64,000 bases of DNA from Rippkaea orientalis PCC 8801 (GTDB taxonomy: Bacteria > Cyanobacteriota > Cyanobacteriia > Cyanobacteriales > Microcystaceae): the NCBI RefSeq assembly GCF_000021805.1, contig NC_011726.1:2232001-2296000 (forward strand), read 5' to 3'. Below the pieces are notes generated by a model. The model was not told where the DNA came from. It ran no database searches and saw only the letters and a program-made list of their open reading frames with translations. Both the position numbers and the translations under genes were made by a program. Positions within the stretch are counted from its first letter, which is position 1; each line of letters begins with the position of its first letter. Of this stretch, positions 45,057 to 52,683 are shown piece by piece.

Positions 45057-46343
45057 TCAGGTCAGGGTATTATTTTCTTTGCCAACGAATGAGGTGATCA
45101 CTCGTCCCTTAATTTCCTGTTGATACCAAGGGGTATTCCTTCCTAAACACTGAAGAGTTGTCCCGTCTACTTGCCAAGTTTTTTGGGGATCAAATAAAAT
45201 TAATTCGGCCGGTTGTCCTACTTGTAAACCCGCGACTTCTAACCCTAAACATTGACAAGGGTAACAACTTAAAGCCTTCCATAATTGTAGGGGCGACCAT
45301 TCCCCCTGAACGACTAATTGATCCCATAATAAGGGTAAGGCTAATTCTAACCCGATCGCCCCCGTTGGAGCTTCAGCAAAAGCGACCGTTTTCTCTTCAT
45401 AGGTCAAGGAACGATGGTTAACGGCGATCGCATCAATAATTCCCTCTCTGACTCCCTCAATTAACGCTTGACGATCTTCGGGGTTGCCTAAAGGCGGTTC
45501 TAAGCGTAAACTAGGGTCATAATTGGAAATATCGTGAGTATCTAGGAGTAAGTGCATCCAAGAGGTACTTGCTGTGATGGGTAGACCTCTCGCTTTTGCT
45601 GAGGCCATTAATTCCACCCCGCGACGGGTAGAAATACCCATGAGATGGACGGGGGTATTAATTTCGGCTACTATCTCTAAAATAGTAGCGATCGCCGAAG
45701 ATTCAGCGATCGCAGGGTTTCCAGGGAGTCCATAGTGAATGGAAAGGAGTCCCTCTCGCATGACTCCATTCCCTTTGAGAGAGGAAGACTCAGGAACTAA
45801 GGCCACGGGTTTTTCTAATGGTTTTAAATATTCTAAAATTCGTCTTAATAAGCCCAAATTCTCGATACTTTGACCGTCCGTAAACCCCACCACGCCAGCC
45901 ATCGCTAATTCGGCTAATTCTGTCATTTGTTTCCCTTGTCCCCCTAGGGTGAGGTTTCCCCAAAAATGAAGATGGGGGGAATTAGGCAAAGTTTGGGCTT
46001 TTTGTTGTAAAAAAGAGAAAGTCGCGGCATTATCAACCCCGGGTTTAGTCTGAGGTAAGATAGCGACACGGGTAAACCCTCCAGCAATAGCCGCAGCAGC
46101 AAGAGAAGTTAAGGTTTCCCTGTCTTCAAACCCCGGTTCTCCACTATAACTGTAGAGGTCAACTAACCCTGTTCCGAGAATTAATCCTTGTGCCTCAATA
46201 ATAGTTGTTTCTGGGGAAATAACGTTAAGATGCGGGTCAATGGCTTGAATTTTACCATCATTGAGCCAAACATCGGCGATCATGTCTGTATTAGCGAAAG
46301 GGTCTAATACGCGGACTTGACGAAATACAGTAGAAGTATTCAA
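45057..46343 (-). CDS. Dihydroorotase-like amidohydrolase lacking metal ligands
   Basis: This 428-residue protein follows the dihydroorotase (PyrC) layout: VRVLDPFANTDMIADVWLNDGKI, GLVDLYSYSGEPGFEDRETL, EAPTGAIGLELALPLLW. The metal HxH is replaced by Tyr-Ser (DLYSYSGEPG against the usual DLHVHLREPG). PHHL has become SWMHL, and the catalytic Asp is Asn in DAIAVNHRS. It is therefore probably a non-catalytic PyrC-prime-like protein that may support aspartate transcarbamoylase, as in other bacteria. A true dihydroorotase would be expected elsewhere in the genome. Confidence 0.85.
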   Translation of the reverse strand: MNTSTVFRQVRVLDPFANTDMIADVWLNDGKIQAIDPHLNVISPETTIIEAQGLILGTGLVDLYSYSGEPGFEDRETLTSLAAAAIAGGFTRVAILPQTKPGVDNAATFSFLQQKAQTLPNSPHLHFWGNLTLGGQGKQMTELAELAMAGVVGFTDGQSIENLGLLRRILEYLKPLEKPVALVPESSSLKGNGVMREGLLSIHYGLPGNPAIAESSAIATILEIVAEINTPVHLMGISTRRGVELMASAKARGLPITASTSWMHLLLDTHDISNYDPSLRLEPPLGNPEDRQALIEGVREGIIDAIAVNHRSLTYEEKTVAFAEAPTGAIGLELALPLLWDQLVVQGEWSPLQLWKALSCYPCQCLGLEVAGLQVGQPAELILFDPQKTWQVDGTTLQCLGRNTPWYQQEIKGRVITSFVGKENNTLT

Positions 46344-46398
46344 ATCAGGAAATCAAAAGAGAGGCCATACTCTATTATGCCTCTAGAGAAGTCCCTCA

Positions 46399-46866
46399 CT
46401 ACTGGACTTTACCCAACCGCATTAAAGAATAAGTATCTGGTAAAGACCCTGTTTGATAATACAAGTGTAAGTCTTCCGATAAACGAAATTGTATTTTCAA
46501 GGATTGCTCAGGATTATTAGAGCTATTTCCTGTAATTTGTACAATTTGACCATCAAATGTCCATTGACCTTGCAACAAGTTATCCTCAAGGGTTTTCTCT
46601 CCTTCATATAGGCGATGTCGTGCCGAAAAAGTCCCATTGGGTCGAAATTGATAGCCATAATAAAGGGTTGTTTCTTCAATTTCATGAAAACCTCGCCACA
46701 TACCCATAATTAAGCTTATATTACTATTTAATGGCGGGTTGGATGCTGGTGATGAAGTTTCTTCTTGATTAATTGTTCCATCTAAAATAGGTTGATTTGA
46801 TTGACTAAAAGCAGGATAAGACAAGCAGAAATAACTTAAATAAATTAATAGTAAGGTTTGACGCAT
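46399..46866 (-). CDS. Exported small beta-rich protein
   Basis: This 155-residue protein has a signal peptide (LLLIYLSYFCLSYPAFSQ). The mature part (IMGMWRGFHEIEETTLYYGYQFRPNGTFSARHRLYEGEKTLEDNLLQGQWTFDGQIVQITGN) looks like a lipocalin-like small beta domain. No gene family is recognised with certainty. It lies 55 bp from the dihydroorotase-like gene in the same direction. Confidence 0.6.
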   Translation of the reverse strand: MRQTLLLIYLSYFCLSYPAFSQSNQPILDGTINQEETSSPASNPPLNSNISLIMGMWRGFHEIEETTLYYGYQFRPNGTFSARHRLYEGEKTLEDNLLQGQWTFDGQIVQITGNSSNNPEQSLKIQFRLSEDLHLYYQTGSLPDTYSLMRLGKVQ

Positions 46867-47069
46867 AATTAATTAAGGTCAGATAAATCCGATTAACTGG
46901 TGTAGAATTTAGTACCTAGCAAGTAACCTCTTTGAACTTCTGACTTCTGACTTCTAACTTCTGACTTCATTCAAAAGCGATCGCCTTCCTATAACCCTTG
47001 TCCTGTGTTCTCTCTCAACCGATAATAGAGATAGACCAAAACTGCCTAGTGATAGAGAGGGAATATAAG

Positions 47070-48212
47070 GTGCGTTTATCCAAAGGACTCGAAATTGAAA
47101 TCTATACAGGGACAGCCGATGGTCAAATCATTGGATTATCCGATCGCATCGTCAAAGACTTAGAGGGATTTGTCAGGGAACCCGATGCTCGTAACGTTGA
47201 ATATACCACAGCCCCTCTGTGTTGTTACGATCGCCTACTCTGTGCCATCCTCAGACCGAGACATGATTTAAGGCAATATCTGACCAATATTGGTAATTAT
47301 ACCCTCATTCCAGGGAGTACCTTGTCTTTAGGAAACAGCGATCGCTTCTACCGTTCCGATCCCCATAACCCTTACCATAGCTACATTGAACAAACCTACG
47401 GAACCAATGTTGTCACTGCCAGTATCCACATTAACATTGGTATTAGTGATCCTGAGATATTAATGCAAGCCTGTCGCTTAGTACGCTTAGAAGCCCCACT
47501 CTATCTAGCGTTAAGTGCCTCCTCACCCTTTTTGGATGGACAAGTAACCGGGTATCATTCCACCCGTTGGCATCTTTTCCCCCAAACTCCCGACCATGTT
47601 CCTTTGTTTACCAGTCATGCTCATTTTATCCAATGGACAGAGGAACAATTAGCCTTGAAAACCATGCAAAATGTTCGCCATCTCTGGACTTCCGTGCGAC
47701 CGAACGGAGATAATCGTCCCTATAACGTTAATCGCTTAGAATTGAGAATTTGTGACCTCGTTGTTGAACCTATTGCTCTATTATCCATTGTCGCTCTATT
47801 AGAAGCCCGTTTAAGCCAATTAATCAACGATTTGAGCCTTGATCCCCTCACCCAAAGTCAGTTATCCCCAGAGGAACTATTAAAGATTACAGCACAAAAT
47901 GAGAGGGCTGTTGCTAAAGATAGTTTGAAAGCTCAACTGAACCATTGGCAAGATGGACGAGAGATTTGGGTACAAGATTGGATTGAAGAACTCTATCAAG
48001 ACGTATGGCTAACGGCTAAGCAGGGAGGTTTCAGTTGTTTTCTGAGCCCCCTCAAAAAGCTTCTCAGAGAGGGTAATTTAGCCCAACAATGGCTAAGAAA
48101 ATATGAGTCTGGTCAGGATATTCCCTCAATTTTGGTCGACGAAATTGAAGCAATGACACAACGAGAGTCCGATTTAGCTGATAAATTGTGCGATGCTCGA
48201 TTAGTCGCGTAA
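47070..48212 (+). CDS. gshA: Cyanobacterial-type glutamate-cysteine ligase
   Basis: GTG at 47070 preceded by GAGAGGGAATATAAG is the best start, because the conserved N-terminus is RLSKGLEIEIYTGTADGQIIGLSD. The 380-residue chain includes FVREPDARNVEYTTAP and ASIHINIGI, matching the cyanobacterial gshA family. It makes gamma-glutamylcysteine, the first step to glutathione. The 24 extra residues from an ATG at 46998 have no family counterpart. Heptad repeats flank it at 46935-46970 and 48218-48305. Confidence 0.88.
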   Translation: MRLSKGLEIEIYTGTADGQIIGLSDRIVKDLEGFVREPDARNVEYTTAPLCCYDRLLCAILRPRHDLRQYLTNIGNYTLIPGSTLSLGNSDRFYRSDPHNPYHSYIEQTYGTNVVTASIHINIGISDPEILMQACRLVRLEAPLYLALSASSPFLDGQVTGYHSTRWHLFPQTPDHVPLFTSHAHFIQWTEEQLALKTMQNVRHLWTSVRPNGDNRPYNVNRLELRICDLVVEPIALLSIVALLEARLSQLINDLSLDPLTQSQLSPEELLKITAQNERAVAKDSLKAQLNHWQDGREIWVQDWIEELYQDVWLTAKQGGFSCFLSPLKKLLREGNLAQQWLRKYESGQDIPSILVDEIEAMTQRESDLADKLCDARLVA

Positions 48213-48406
48213 TCTTGGAGGTGAGGAAGGTGGGGAGTGGGGGAGAGATATTAACTTCTGACTCCCAATTCCGAACTCTGAACTCCGAACTCCTGACTTT
48301 TGATTGATCAAAGATAATAATTTAAAATATATTCAGTTAATTAAGTTTAGAAAATCTAATTAATTAGCGAGTGTTGACTACTGATAAAAAAAAACTATCA
48401 ATTTCT

Positions 48407-48865
48407 ATGCTCAAGATTGTTTTAGTTCATCCACAAATCCCTCCCAATACGGGGAATATTGCGCGGACCTGCGCGGCGACAGAGACGGAATTACATTTAG
48501 TCGGACCGTTGGGGTTTGAATTGAGCGATCGCTACCTAAAACGCGCTGGACTCGATTATTGGCCTTACGTTAATCTGCACTATCACAAGGACTTAGCAGA
48601 ATTTTACAGCGTCTATCAGCAACACACAGGACGCTTAATTGGGTTTAGCGTTCGAGGTCAGTCCCCCTATCATCAATGGACATTTCAAGAAAACGACTGG
48701 TTGTTATTTGGCAGCGAAACCGAAGGCTTACCTAAATCCGTCTTGGAAAATTGTGACGCAACTTTATATATTCCCATGAGTCAATCCAAGGTGCGAAGCC
48801 TGAATCTCTCGGTTAGTGTGACCATTGGACTCTTTGAAGCCCGACGACAATTAAGTATTTTTTAA
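48407..48865 (+). CDS. trmL: tRNA (cytidine/uridine-34-2'-O)-methyltransferase
   Basis: From the ATG at 48407 the protein is 152 residues, normal for TrmL. It has the SPOUT trefoil-knot pattern: IVLVHPQIPPNTGNIARTCAATE, LVGPLGFELSDRYLKRAGLDYW, LLFGSETEGLPKSVL, and YIPMSQSKVRSLNLSVSVTIGLFEA. It methylates the wobble base of certain tRNAs using S-adenosylmethionine. A GTG at 48371 would add 12 weakly supported residues. Confidence 0.92.
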   Translation: MLKIVLVHPQIPPNTGNIARTCAATETELHLVGPLGFELSDRYLKRAGLDYWPYVNLHYHKDLAEFYSVYQQHTGRLIGFSVRGQSPYHQWTFQENDWLLFGSETEGLPKSVLENCDATLYIPMSQSKVRSLNLSVSVTIGLFEARRQLSIF

Positions 48866-48868
48866 TAA

Positions 48869-49081
48869 TTAAACTAATAAGGAATTTCTATCATTGTTGG
48901 GTTCAATCAAGGCAACAAGTATCGTGCATTTTTGAGCAGTGATAAGCCATTTTCGAGGTTCGGTCATATCAATAATCCCCTGGGGAAAAGCCCGATTAAT
49001 CCACAAAGATAGGCGATCGCGGAAACTTTCAGCTACCCCAGATCGTCTACGGACTCGCATCTGAGAAAATAACCTAATCAA
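48869..49081 (-). CDS. Small basic hypothetical protein (70 aa)
   Basis: A 70-residue frame, converging with trmL by 3 bp. The chain starts MIRLFSQMRVRRRSGVAESFRDRLSLWINRAFPQG and ends with a mixed segment. Upstream there is no strong ribosome binding site. A conserved-looking amphipathic start and tight packing favour a gene, but it may be spurious. Confidence 0.35.
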   Translation of the reverse strand: MIRLFSQMRVRRRSGVAESFRDRLSLWINRAFPQGIIDMTEPRKWLITAQKCTILVALIEPNNDRNSLLV

Positions 49082-49292
49082 ACATAGCCGAACTGATTAC
49101 GGACAAACTATACTTGTCAAGAATTAGTAAAACAAGTTACTTTTTTCAGAGATGCTCTAATGAGTATATTGACTTATCGATTTATTTCCATTAACATTTC
49201 CCTGTTGTAAATCAAAAAACTACCACTTAAGACTACTTTATCCAAACTGCTCAACCATTTAGTATCGCTCGTTCACACACTAGGAGGTTTTT

Positions 49293-51509
49293 TTGAAAGA
49301 CACACTTATGCAAAAGGTAACACCGATGTCCTCTTGTCTTGCTGACACTGCTAACGCATCTGTCATCCCCCTGACCGAGGACTCCCCAAGCAATATAGCC
49401 CCCAATGACAGTACCTGCCGAGTTCGTCGCTCTGCGGCAATGATTGGACTAGCGATTTCCATGAGTGCAACGGGATTATTGCTGACCCAGAACAAGGCAG
49501 CAGTAGCGGCTAATTCCTTGGCAGAAAATGTCAATCTTTCTAGTCTTCCGGCTCCATCCTATCCCCAACTAGCCAAAGCGGATACTGTGGAGTCTGAGGA
49601 CGGCAAACTTGCCCCAGTGTCCCTAAAACACAAAGTCAAGGCAGGGGAATCCATAGAAGAACTAGGACGCATCTATCAAGTTGATTCTAAGGCGATCGCG
49701 TCTATCAATAATTTACCCCTTCAAGCCCCTTTAGTCCCTGGTCAAACCCTAAAGATTCCCTCAGTCAGCAAACTAGATTCTGGTAGTCAAGCCCCACAAG
49801 TTAAGATAGAAACTTCTAAATCGCAGGAATTAGCTTCAAAACCCCTGAATACCTCCTTAGATCATCTTAGAGAAACCCGCAAGCGATTACAAGAGAGTTT
49901 GGTAGAACTCAAAACTGAGAAGTCTAAGGCAGAAGTTACTCCTTTAGTGGCTGATGTGTCAGATGTGAGTCAACCCCTCAACGCCCAGGAAACCCCTTCC
50001 TCTGTGAATCAAGAGGGACAAGGAATTTCAATTCCTGTGATTCAACCCGAAAATAACTCGGTTTCCCGTCAGATTTCCCCCTCATCATCAACGTTAACCT
50101 CTACGGAGGGAGAAACCCCAACCATTAAACCAGCTTCAAAGGTACCTTCTTTAGCCAAACTTCCTTCGGTTCCTCAAGCCAAAATCGAAGAATCAGAACT
50201 GCCTCAATTTAATGAACCGATTGCCATTCCGGTTCTTCCAGCAGAAAATAACAGCGAAGTTCCTTCTGTTTCTTCACCCCGTCGTCTGTCAACCCTTCCT
50301 CAACCTAGAGAAGTGGCTCCTCAGACAACCCCCCCAACGCACCAAGCGCGAATCGTTCCCCAACCTAGCTTCAATGAACCTGTCTCTAACCGTTTTTATC
50401 GAGTTAGACCAGGAGATACCCTCAATAGTATTGCCCGTAGTCATGGGTTAACGCTGTCTGAGTTGATTCGCGCCAATGGCATCACCAATCCTAATCTCAT
50501 TAAAGTCCATCAAAACCTGATTATTCCGCAAAAAGGACTGAGTGCTCGCTCACAACTTCAACCGCGTAATTTGGCTAACCTGCCCCAATCAGGCAATTTA
50601 GTGGCTTCCTCTCCCGATGGATTATCTCCTTCTGCTTTGCCTGTTCCCCTAAGTCCTCTCCCCTCGAGAGCCACGACTGAAACTAACGAATTTCAGAAGC
50701 GTTACTCAGGACAAAAGCAAAGCGAACCCATTGAGATTGAAGTCACCTCGGCCTTTGATTCCCATACCGATAAGCTCAAAGCCGATATTGCGAATCTCGA
50801 ACAGGAGTATGCCGATAATTCCGAATCCGATGCGATTGAAATACAAACTGAGCTTGAAAACGAGCGGACTAAGCCTATTGTGGGACAAACTCTCAATAAT
50901 GAGTGGGCACGCGATCGCCAAGGGCGCACTTTCAGCGATCGCCAAAAACAACCAGGAGATAGACGAATTGCCCAAAGGCTTCCCAATTCTCGCTTAGTGG
51001 GAGTTGCCCCCAGTGATACGGAACAATATAACGATGCTTTCCGCATTCCGGTAGGAACCAACGTTGGACCGGAGTTACCACCTTTATCGGGACCTGATAA
51101 TTATCTTCCAGGGGCTCCTACGCAGTTTACGGGCTATATTTGGCCAACTAAAGGGGTACTCACTTCGGGTTATGGACGACGTTGGGGACGGATGCACAAG
51201 GGTATCGATATAGCCGCTCCTATTGGTACTCCCATTATTGCAGCCGCTCCGGGTGAGGTCATCACGTCGGGATGGAACTCTGGAGGGTATGGTAAATTAG
51301 TCAAAGTTCGCCACCCTGACGGTAGCGTCACCCTTTATGCTCACAATAGCCGTTTATTAGTTCGTCGTGGGCAACAGGTGGAGCAAGGACAGCAAATTGC
51401 TGAAATGGGTAGCACAGGATACAGCACCGGACCTCATCTTCATTTTGAAGTACACCCCAATGGTCGGGGAGCCGTTAACCCTATCGCTATGTTACCTCGC
51501 AAAAACTAA
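49293..51509 (+). CDS. LysM / M23 peptidoglycan metallopeptidase, TTG start
   Basis: The start is TTG at 49293, chosen because a perfect AGGAGG lies 5 bp before it (49282-49287); the next ATG (49308) is too far. The 738-residue protein has a membrane or signal span (AAMIGLAISMSATGLLLTQNKAAVAA) near 50-75. Two LysM repeats follow (HKVKAGESIEELGRIYQVD near 113; RVRPGDTLNSIARSHGL near 370), then a long disordered linker. The C-terminal M23 domain has HKGIDIAAP and HLHFEV zinc ligands. It probably cuts or remodels peptidoglycan at division or growth sites. The M23 ligands are intact, so it should be active. Confidence 0.9.
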   Translation: MKDTLMQKVTPMSSCLADTANASVIPLTEDSPSNIAPNDSTCRVRRSAAMIGLAISMSATGLLLTQNKAAVAANSLAENVNLSSLPAPSYPQLAKADTVESEDGKLAPVSLKHKVKAGESIEELGRIYQVDSKAIASINNLPLQAPLVPGQTLKIPSVSKLDSGSQAPQVKIETSKSQELASKPLNTSLDHLRETRKRLQESLVELKTEKSKAEVTPLVADVSDVSQPLNAQETPSSVNQEGQGISIPVIQPENNSVSRQISPSSSTLTSTEGETPTIKPASKVPSLAKLPSVPQAKIEESELPQFNEPIAIPVLPAENNSEVPSVSSPRRLSTLPQPREVAPQTTPPTHQARIVPQPSFNEPVSNRFYRVRPGDTLNSIARSHGLTLSELIRANGITNPNLIKVHQNLIIPQKGLSARSQLQPRNLANLPQSGNLVASSPDGLSPSALPVPLSPLPSRATTETNEFQKRYSGQKQSEPIEIEVTSAFDSHTDKLKADIANLEQEYADNSESDAIEIQTELENERTKPIVGQTLNNEWARDRQGRTFSDRQKQPGDRRIAQRLPNSRLVGVAPSDTEQYNDAFRIPVGTNVGPELPPLSGPDNYLPGAPTQFTGYIWPTKGVLTSGYGRRWGRMHKGIDIAAPIGTPIIAAAPGEVITSGWNSGGYGKLVKVRHPDGSVTLYAHNSRLLVRRGQQVEQGQQIAEMGSTGYSTGPHLHFEVHPNGRGAVNPIAMLPRKN

Positions 51510-51533
51510 TTCTTAACCGCAAGAGGCTATGGT

Positions 51534-51557
51534 AGGGGTCAACAATTGTTGACCCCT
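51534..51557. terminator. Palindromic terminator after the LysM-M23 gene
   Basis: A perfect 24-nt palindrome (AGGGGTCAAC and its complement around AATT) lies 25 bp past the stop. There is no clear T-run behind it, but its position fits a transcription terminator. Confidence 0.55.
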
Positions 51558-51649
51558 CTATCATTTCTAAAGCAAATCCGTTAATTTTTTGGGATCACTG
51601 CTTGCAATTGCTATGATTTTGTGTTAGTATAAAAGATGTGAAAAAATTA

Positions 51650-51723
51650 GGCTCGGTAGCTCAGTTGGTTAGAGCAGGGGACTCATAAGCCCAAGGTCGG
51701 CAGTTCAAATCTGCCCCGAGCCA
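51650..51723 (+). tRNA. tRNA-Met(CAT), elongator type; CAST target
   Basis: A 74-nt cloverleaf with acceptor GGCTCGG/CCGAGCC, anticodon CAT in loop CTCATAA, and T loop TTCAAAT; no CCA is encoded. The 5' half (GGCT...GTAGCTCAGTTGGTTAGAGCA) matches elongator tRNA-Met; tRNA-Ile2 with a lysidine-modified CAT anticodon is the alternative. The anticodon stem has three G-C pairs but A31-G39 and G27-A43 do not pair, which is unusual. The gene is undamaged by the adjacent transposon, whose end lies 9 bp after it. Confidence 0.85.
51667..51684 (+). other. GGTT PAM (51667-51670) and protospacer in the tRNA
   Basis: GGTT in the D loop is the preferred Cas12k PAM type (GTN/GGTT). The bases after it, AGAGCAGGGGACTC (51671-51684), are identical to the homing spacer at 51851-51864; of the first 18 spacer bases 17 match the tRNA. 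The transposon end begins 62 bp after the PAM, within the 60-66 bp known for type V-K insertion. Confidence 0.85.
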
Positions 51724-51732
51724 TACAAAAAT

Positions 51733-51800
51733 TGTACAATCACTAATTATTTGTCATCGGTAACAGATTGTTGTCGTCTTAACAAATTATTTGTCGTTTA
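51733..51800. mobile_element. CAST transposon end, array-proximal, with TnsB-type sites
   Basis: The terminus is TGTACA at 51733-51738, as in known type V-K CASTs. It is followed by repeated AATTATTTGTC words (51745-51755 and 51785-51795, 40 bp apart) with a GTTGTCGTC motif between them, which resemble TnsB-binding sites. The naming left or right differs between papers; this is the end next to the CRISPR array. The five bases before the end (AAAAT, 51728-51732) would be the target duplication, to be found again at the far end. Confidence 0.85.
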
Positions 51801-51840
51801 TGAAAAAAAACAAAACCAAAAAATCTAAAATTGTATATAG

Positions 51841-51864
51841 ACTTGATTAAGAGTCCCCTGCTCT
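51841..51864 (-). CRISPR. Homing spacer targeting the adjacent tRNA-Met gene
   Basis: Read on the minus strand after the divergent repeat, the sequence starts AGAGCAGGGGACTC (51864 to 51851), identical to bases of the tRNA gene at 51671-51684. Three of the next four bases also match, giving 17 of 18. Homing spacers of type V-K CASTs are short and tRNA-directed in this way. The tail beyond the 18th base does not match and may be unprocessed. Confidence 0.85.
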
Positions 51865-51923
51865 CTTTCAATCCACCTAAAATTTATAACTGTAGTTTAT
51901 TTATTTGGGATGATTGTTAAAAC
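51865..51923 (-). CRISPR. Divergent, split terminal repeat of the homing crRNA
   Basis: On the minus strand the first 17 nt (GTTTTAACAATCATCCC) match 13 of 17 bases of the array repeat, and the last 13 (GGTGGATTGAAAG) match 11 of 13. Together they span 59 nt instead of 37, so the middle is replaced by 22 extra AT-rich bases. It starts exactly one spacer length (36 nt) after the third regular repeat. Its AGGTGGATT pairs perfectly with AATCCACCT in the tracrRNA (52360-52352). Confidence 0.75.
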
Positions 51924-52145
51924 TAAGCACTAACAAAGTGCGTTCGTGAGTTTTTGCCCCTTTCAACCTACCCCTTATCGGGATGGCGGTTGAAACAGTC
52001 ATTTTCATTGAGTCACGCAATTACGCCCGCCAAACTTTCAACCTACCCCTTATCGGGATGGCGGTTGAAACCCATCCCAGTTAATAGAGTTGGGTGCACA
52101 GCGTAAAACTTTCAACCTACCCCTTATCGGGATGGCGGTTGAAAC
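51924..52145 (-). CRISPR. CRISPR array of three 37-nt repeats, type V-K
   Basis: Three identical 37-nt repeats lie at 51960-51996, 52035-52071 and 52109-52145; read on the minus strand they start GTTTCAACCGCC and end GGGGTAGGTTGAAAG. That resembles the repeat of the Scytonema hofmannii CAST. Spacers are 37, 38 and 36 nt (52072-52108, 51997-52034, 51924-51959). The order is cas12k, tracrRNA, array, homing unit on the same strand. No source of the three spacers is seen in the window. Confidence 0.95.
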
Positions 52146-52309
52146 CCCTAACAGCTTAATCTCTGATAGGAACTGGGTTCTAAGAACAAATCTGATCGCT
52201 CTCGTCAAAGTTGCCTTATTTCCCATAGAAATTTCAAGAATTAGTCCATCCCTAAATGACTGTAGACCAGTCAATATCTGATTTTCAGAGATCTGATGGC
52301 ACTCTCTGA

Positions 52310-52622
52310 GGTTTTGACCCCGCTTTGTCCCGTCAGAAATACAAAATAAAGAGGTGGATTCCCCCTAGGTCGGGGGTGATTCAGTAGCCATCGCTGTAGT
52401 AAACCCACACCACTTATTGCTGGGAGCGCACCTACCCTATAAAATAAAATTATCAGCTAATTTCAATTTACAGGTTAATCATCCCTAAAAATTAGTATTT
52501 AGGAATCAGCATCAGGGTGGACAGCTACTAGGGTCAGAAAGCACAACTATCTGCCGATAGTCAAACTAACACCTTATTTTTCGCAAATCAGAGGTTCAAG
52601 AATGAACTTAATCTACGGCGCG
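52310..52622 (-). ncRNA. tracrRNA of the Cas12k system
   Basis: The minus strand reads GCGCCG near 52622, then TTAGTTTGACTATC, CTTTCTGACCCTAGTAGCTG, CACCCTGATGCTG, AGGTGCGCTCCCAGCAATAA and GGCTACTGAATCACCCCCGA. All of these blocks occur in the same order in the published ShCAST tracrRNA. A CCCCC...GGGGG hairpin at 52376-52361 is followed by the anti-repeat AATCCACCTC (52360-52351). A possible second anti-repeat (CGGGA near 52330) could pair with ATCCCG of the repeats. The exact ends need RNA data. Confidence 0.88.
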
Positions 52623-52683
52623 ATTACTTAAATCTAAGTATATAAATACTATCTGAAATTGTCAAGGTACGGGAAAAACTTTG

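Noticed and set aside
51960-52145. Array belonging to a type I or III CRISPR system
   Set aside because: The repeat matches type V-K repeats, the tracrRNA and cas12k lie directly beside it, and no cas1, cas2 or Cascade genes are present.
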